The notes under the pieces: generated by a model | What the model was told of the DNA's origin: nothing | The model's input: the letters and a program-made list of their open reading frames with translations, nothing else | Database searches by the model: none | NCBI GenBank assembly: GCA_031310005.1 | Contig: CM062381.1 | Coordinates: 1,612,001 to 1,676,000 of the forward strand | Direction of reading: 5' to 3' | DNA length: 64,000 nucleotides | Source: Dactylellina haptotyla | Lineage: Eukaryota; Ascomycota; Orbiliomycetes; Orbiliales; Orbiliaceae | Program-made: the position numbers and the translations under genes | Shown: piece after piece, positions 61,352 to 64,000 of the stretch | Layout: every line of letters starts with the position of its first letter | Numbering within the stretch: position 1 is the first letter of the stretch

Positions 61352-63103
61352 TTAATGGACACCGATTTCCTTGCTTGTGTTACCTTGAAGCTCTTCACGT
61401 GCTAGTTTCTGTCTCTCAAGCTCTTCAGCATCCCTTTTCTCCCTCTCTCGAATCATGGCCAGAAGATCTGGATAATATTTCTCTCCAACATCTGGATGGC
61501 TCTTGATTCTGTTTAGGAGAGTTGCTTCACCAAGATGCTTGAATCTATATTATCAATAGTAACTTTAGTATATATTCGTGAACGCGTATGCGCATGTATG
61601 GAGACAAAGATGGGAGATATCGACGTACCGATCTTTTTTGAAGGTAAACTCGATCGAATCCTTGCGGCCGCCAACTATTTCTCGTTTCAATGCCAAAACA
61701 GCTTCAGGAACGCCCATGTCTTCGAACGAGGCGTCATACGAAACACCTTGGAAGAATGGAATAGAGAATCTGGCGCCGGATCCTGGAGCGGGCGATAGCA
61801 CACGGTGGGTAGTGGAGGTGCAAACACCTTGAGTGATTGCCTCCATGCCTTGGCCAATAGCGACAACTGCCCATGATTTATTCAGTATATGAGGGAAACG
61901 GTAGCACGAATAAAGGTCAGCACTACTAACCAAAAGTCCCATCGATGGGTGGGCAATCGATCCACTGGCCTTCCGCATTTTGGACCTGTAATCCCTTGTG
62001 TGGAGTCACCTGCAGTAGATACGAGGATAGCATGGAATCCTTGTGCGGACCGACACCTGCCAGTCCGTTAATAATAATTATGTGATAATAGATAGTTTGA
62101 GCGTGTACCTTGTCCAGTGCCTCCTTGTAACTCGCCTAGATCTGGGTACTTGACAATCTTCAATTTATGTTGCTGCTTGTCCCCCTTGACACCCTCGAAG
62201 TATCTATATATGCTCTGCAATCAGAAATCCAAGTTCACTTTTAAGCCTTGTATAATGGATAAATATCATGGTCTTACCGGTCAAAGGCGTTTGGTGGAAG
62301 CCCAATAGCTTCAGCAATTAGACTAGTGAAGAAGAAACTCATGTCTGCCATCTCCTTCATGTATTGCTGGTATGTTGCCTTGAAATTTGGCAAAAGCTCC
62401 TCTTTGACCCAGATATTGGGACCAACAAGGTTTCGATATACTGGATCATCGGGCTTTGGAGCAGGCAATTCTGTGCCGACATCGATCTGCTCACGCCAGT
62501 CGACCGCGAATCGGGTACTATTCCTCAGGTCAGTATATTAAAATCATTACCTTATGAATCTTATTTTTTCGGGAAATTAAACAGGGTTAATTAAATCACA
62601 TTTCATTTCCCAGCCTTGAATATCCCAGAAAATGAGGAGCTATGTATTTCAAGTTTAATTTAGCATACTGACGTGAATTGTCTCCGCCATATTTTGTGTT
62701 TTATACATATTTGTGCAGGTGATCCAGGGTACATACAGTTCTTCATCTCAAGCCGCAGTTTTTCATCTTCGGGAAGATTGAAAAATTCGACACCCAGCTT
62801 TTTCACTTTCTGAATCAAATCATCGGAGATTCCTGCGTTGCTGATGTACAAGAAACCGACCTATCCCGAGTGTATCGATACATCACCATATTAGAACGTC
62901 AGCTTGTTTCTAGAGCTTATAGTCTAACGTTATAACGGTCAAACGAAGCTCTCAAAACCAAATTAGAAGCTAGCTTGATGAAAAAGGAAGGAAGGTACAA
63001 CCTCAATCAATGCATGGCGGAGATCGTCGAGAAATTTCGCTTTGGTATCCTCTGATTTGGCCAAGGAAAGGTCAAGGATCGGGATAGACGTGAAAGAAGT
63101 CAT
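61352..63103 (-). CDS. 2-oxoglutarate/Fe(II)-dependent oxygenase (isopenicillin N synthase-like)
   Basis: Eight exons (63103-63002, 62860-62737, 62639-62600, 62517-62278, 62203-62109, 62056-61931, 61866-61629, 61544-61352) encode 385 aa. The N-terminal DIOX_N region begins FTSIPILDLSLAK and continues EVGFLYISNAGIS, PHFLGYSRLGNEI and VDWREQIDVGTELP. The Fe ligands are H205 and D207 in GPHKDSM and H263 in TTHRVLSP. R275 in RFSIPFF is the 2-oxoglutarate-binding Arg. The residues past the barrel end in a charged helix (MIREREKRDAEELERQKLAREEL). Exon 3 is only 40 nt. The first donor is non-consensus (GTTGTA); a donor 3 nt later would add one Val. Substrate unknown. No biosynthetic partners lie nearby, so a cluster role is not suggested. 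Confidence 0.92.
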
Positions 63104-63693
63104 TTGGATAGCAAGTGCAGATGAGGCTTAGAGAATCGAAGTGCTTTTGGTTTTAAAATTCGGGCCCTTGGGAACACTAAAAGCTGTTGTCCTTCAGCGC
63201 CGTCGTTGGTATAGTTAACCTCGGATCGGTAGGTATCTGACCTCGCGGTAGCAAGCGCAAGGCAAAGTTTAAATGTAGTTGGCTTATGGATCGATGGCAG
63301 TAACAATTTGAGTTATTGTTATCAATTCTCACTAGCCCTGGGTTCAGGACTTTCTATATTTCTAGTTTCACTTTGCTTCAAGATTAGCACACTTTACGGT
63401 TCATAAGCCCGTCGAGGTTCCGAATCTCGGGTTTCCCGAAATCGCATCTCGTTGTGAAGACAATCACGACATAGGATTAGTCAGCGGCCTTGAGTCACTA
63501 GTCAACACAAAATATGCCACAAGAAACCCGGCGTTCACCGACACTAATATGCTTGGTACTGTCTTAACAAGACCATCGAGCCCTTTCATTTAGATATATG
63601 TCTCTACTGAGTTGAGTGTAAGATATATATATTTGCAGTGCATCCAAGTTATATAATTATCCAAGACCCTTGCAAACAAAGACAGGGCATTGT
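63104..63693. other. Oxygenase promoter region
   Basis: About 590 bp without a supportable gene. AT-rich tracts lie at about 63,300-63,400 and 63,590-63,660. Confidence 0.5.
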
Positions 63694-64000
63694 TCAAATC
63701 CGACCCTCTTGTTCTCTTATCCACGGAGGGCCAGAACAATCGTGTCTGCTTTTCCATCCTTCTGGAGAAATTTCGTTTCCGAATCCGAATCCCCAAAGAG
63801 TAAAATCCTCATATTGGGACAAATCTGGCAATTCAGTGTTCCCTAGACCGCACCGGACGTTTCGGAAGCATAAATTGTCGATTTGTGAACGATTTATAAC
63901 CTTGGTGACGAAATTTTTCCATCTGTAGGAACGAGAAGGGTCATATACCAGAACCATTTCGAGCCACAAAGAACGGAGCGTCTTGTGAGACTCAATTAAA
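63694..64000 (-). CDS. Possible C-terminal end of an unknown gene (cut by window edge)
   Basis: A minus-strand frame is open from the right edge down to a stop at 63,694. It reads ...LRSLWLEMVLVYDPSRSYRWKNFV and later LPDLSQYEDFTLWGFGFGNE, ending IREQEGRI. The composition is protein-like, with many aromatic residues and few repeats. I do not recognise a family, and the opposite strand carries a 96-residue frame over the same bases. About 100 codons can be open by chance, so support is weak. Confidence 0.3.
   Translation of the reverse strand, partial: LIESHKTLRSLWLEMVLVYDPSRSYRWKNFVTKVINRSQIDNLCFRNVRCGLGNTELPDLSQYEDFTLWGFGFGNEISPEGWKSRHDCSGPPWIREQEGRI

Noticed and set aside
59885-63103. HIS4, eL20 and the oxygenase as a metabolic cluster
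   Set aside because: Housekeeping genes next to a single oxygenase; no synthase, transporter or pathway regulator is nearby.
1-64000. CRISPR arrays, bacterial operons or a prophage
   Set aside because: No regularly spaced repeats. Introns and gene content are clearly fungal nuclear.

Overview
The window is nuclear DNA from a filamentous ascomycete (Pezizomycotina; a Leotiomycete is my best guess, but the sequence alone does not prove the class). The evidence is short spliceosomal introns (about 50-260 nt, mostly GTRNGT...CTRAY...YAG), a HIS4-type multifunctional histidine gene, fungal cell-wall glycoside hydrolases, a plasma-membrane Psr1-type phosphatase and an SFR1 recombination gene. I rebuilt splice structures by hand from conserved protein sequence and reading phase; every CDS length given is a multiple of three.

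Layout. Positions 1-27,000 are a normal gene-dense stretch: the 3' end of a short-chain dehydrogenase, a fungal-specific transcription-factor-like gene, a large coiled-coil/poly-Q protein of unknown function, a secreted GH30 endo-beta-1,6-galactanase, a protein with an embedded ubiquitin-like domain, a membrane-anchored GH5 exo-beta-1,3-glucanase, an F-box-type protein, SFR1, a WDR89-like WD40 protein and a PSR1-type phosphatase. From about 27,200 to 54,900 the window is nearly gene-free. It holds a long purine/pyrimidine-skewed stretch upstream of PSR1, two AT-rich blocks (about 32.4-34.7 kb and 41.9-45.9 kb) that look like decayed repeats, and only two supportable small genes: a 150-residue protein with repeated RRxS motifs, and a 50-residue Cys/His-rich protein. 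From 54,961 to the right edge gene density returns: VPS28, a possible 88-residue gene, HIS4, the ribosomal protein eL20 gene, a 2-oxoglutarate/Fe(II) oxygenase with eight exons, and perhaps an edge-truncated gene.

The genes do not form one pathway or a secondary-metabolite cluster. They cover housekeeping roles (translation, histidine synthesis, ESCRT-I, recombination), extracellular carbohydrate breakdown and regulation. HIS4 has a perfect TGAGTCA cross-pathway-control (Gcn4/CPC1) site about 150 bp upstream of its start codon. The most unusual coding sequence is the embedded ubiquitin-like domain at 12,631-12,923. It aligns with ubiquitin over all 76 positions without a gap and keeps the terminal LRLRGG, but lacks five of the seven chain-forming lysines and is followed by 183 more residues.
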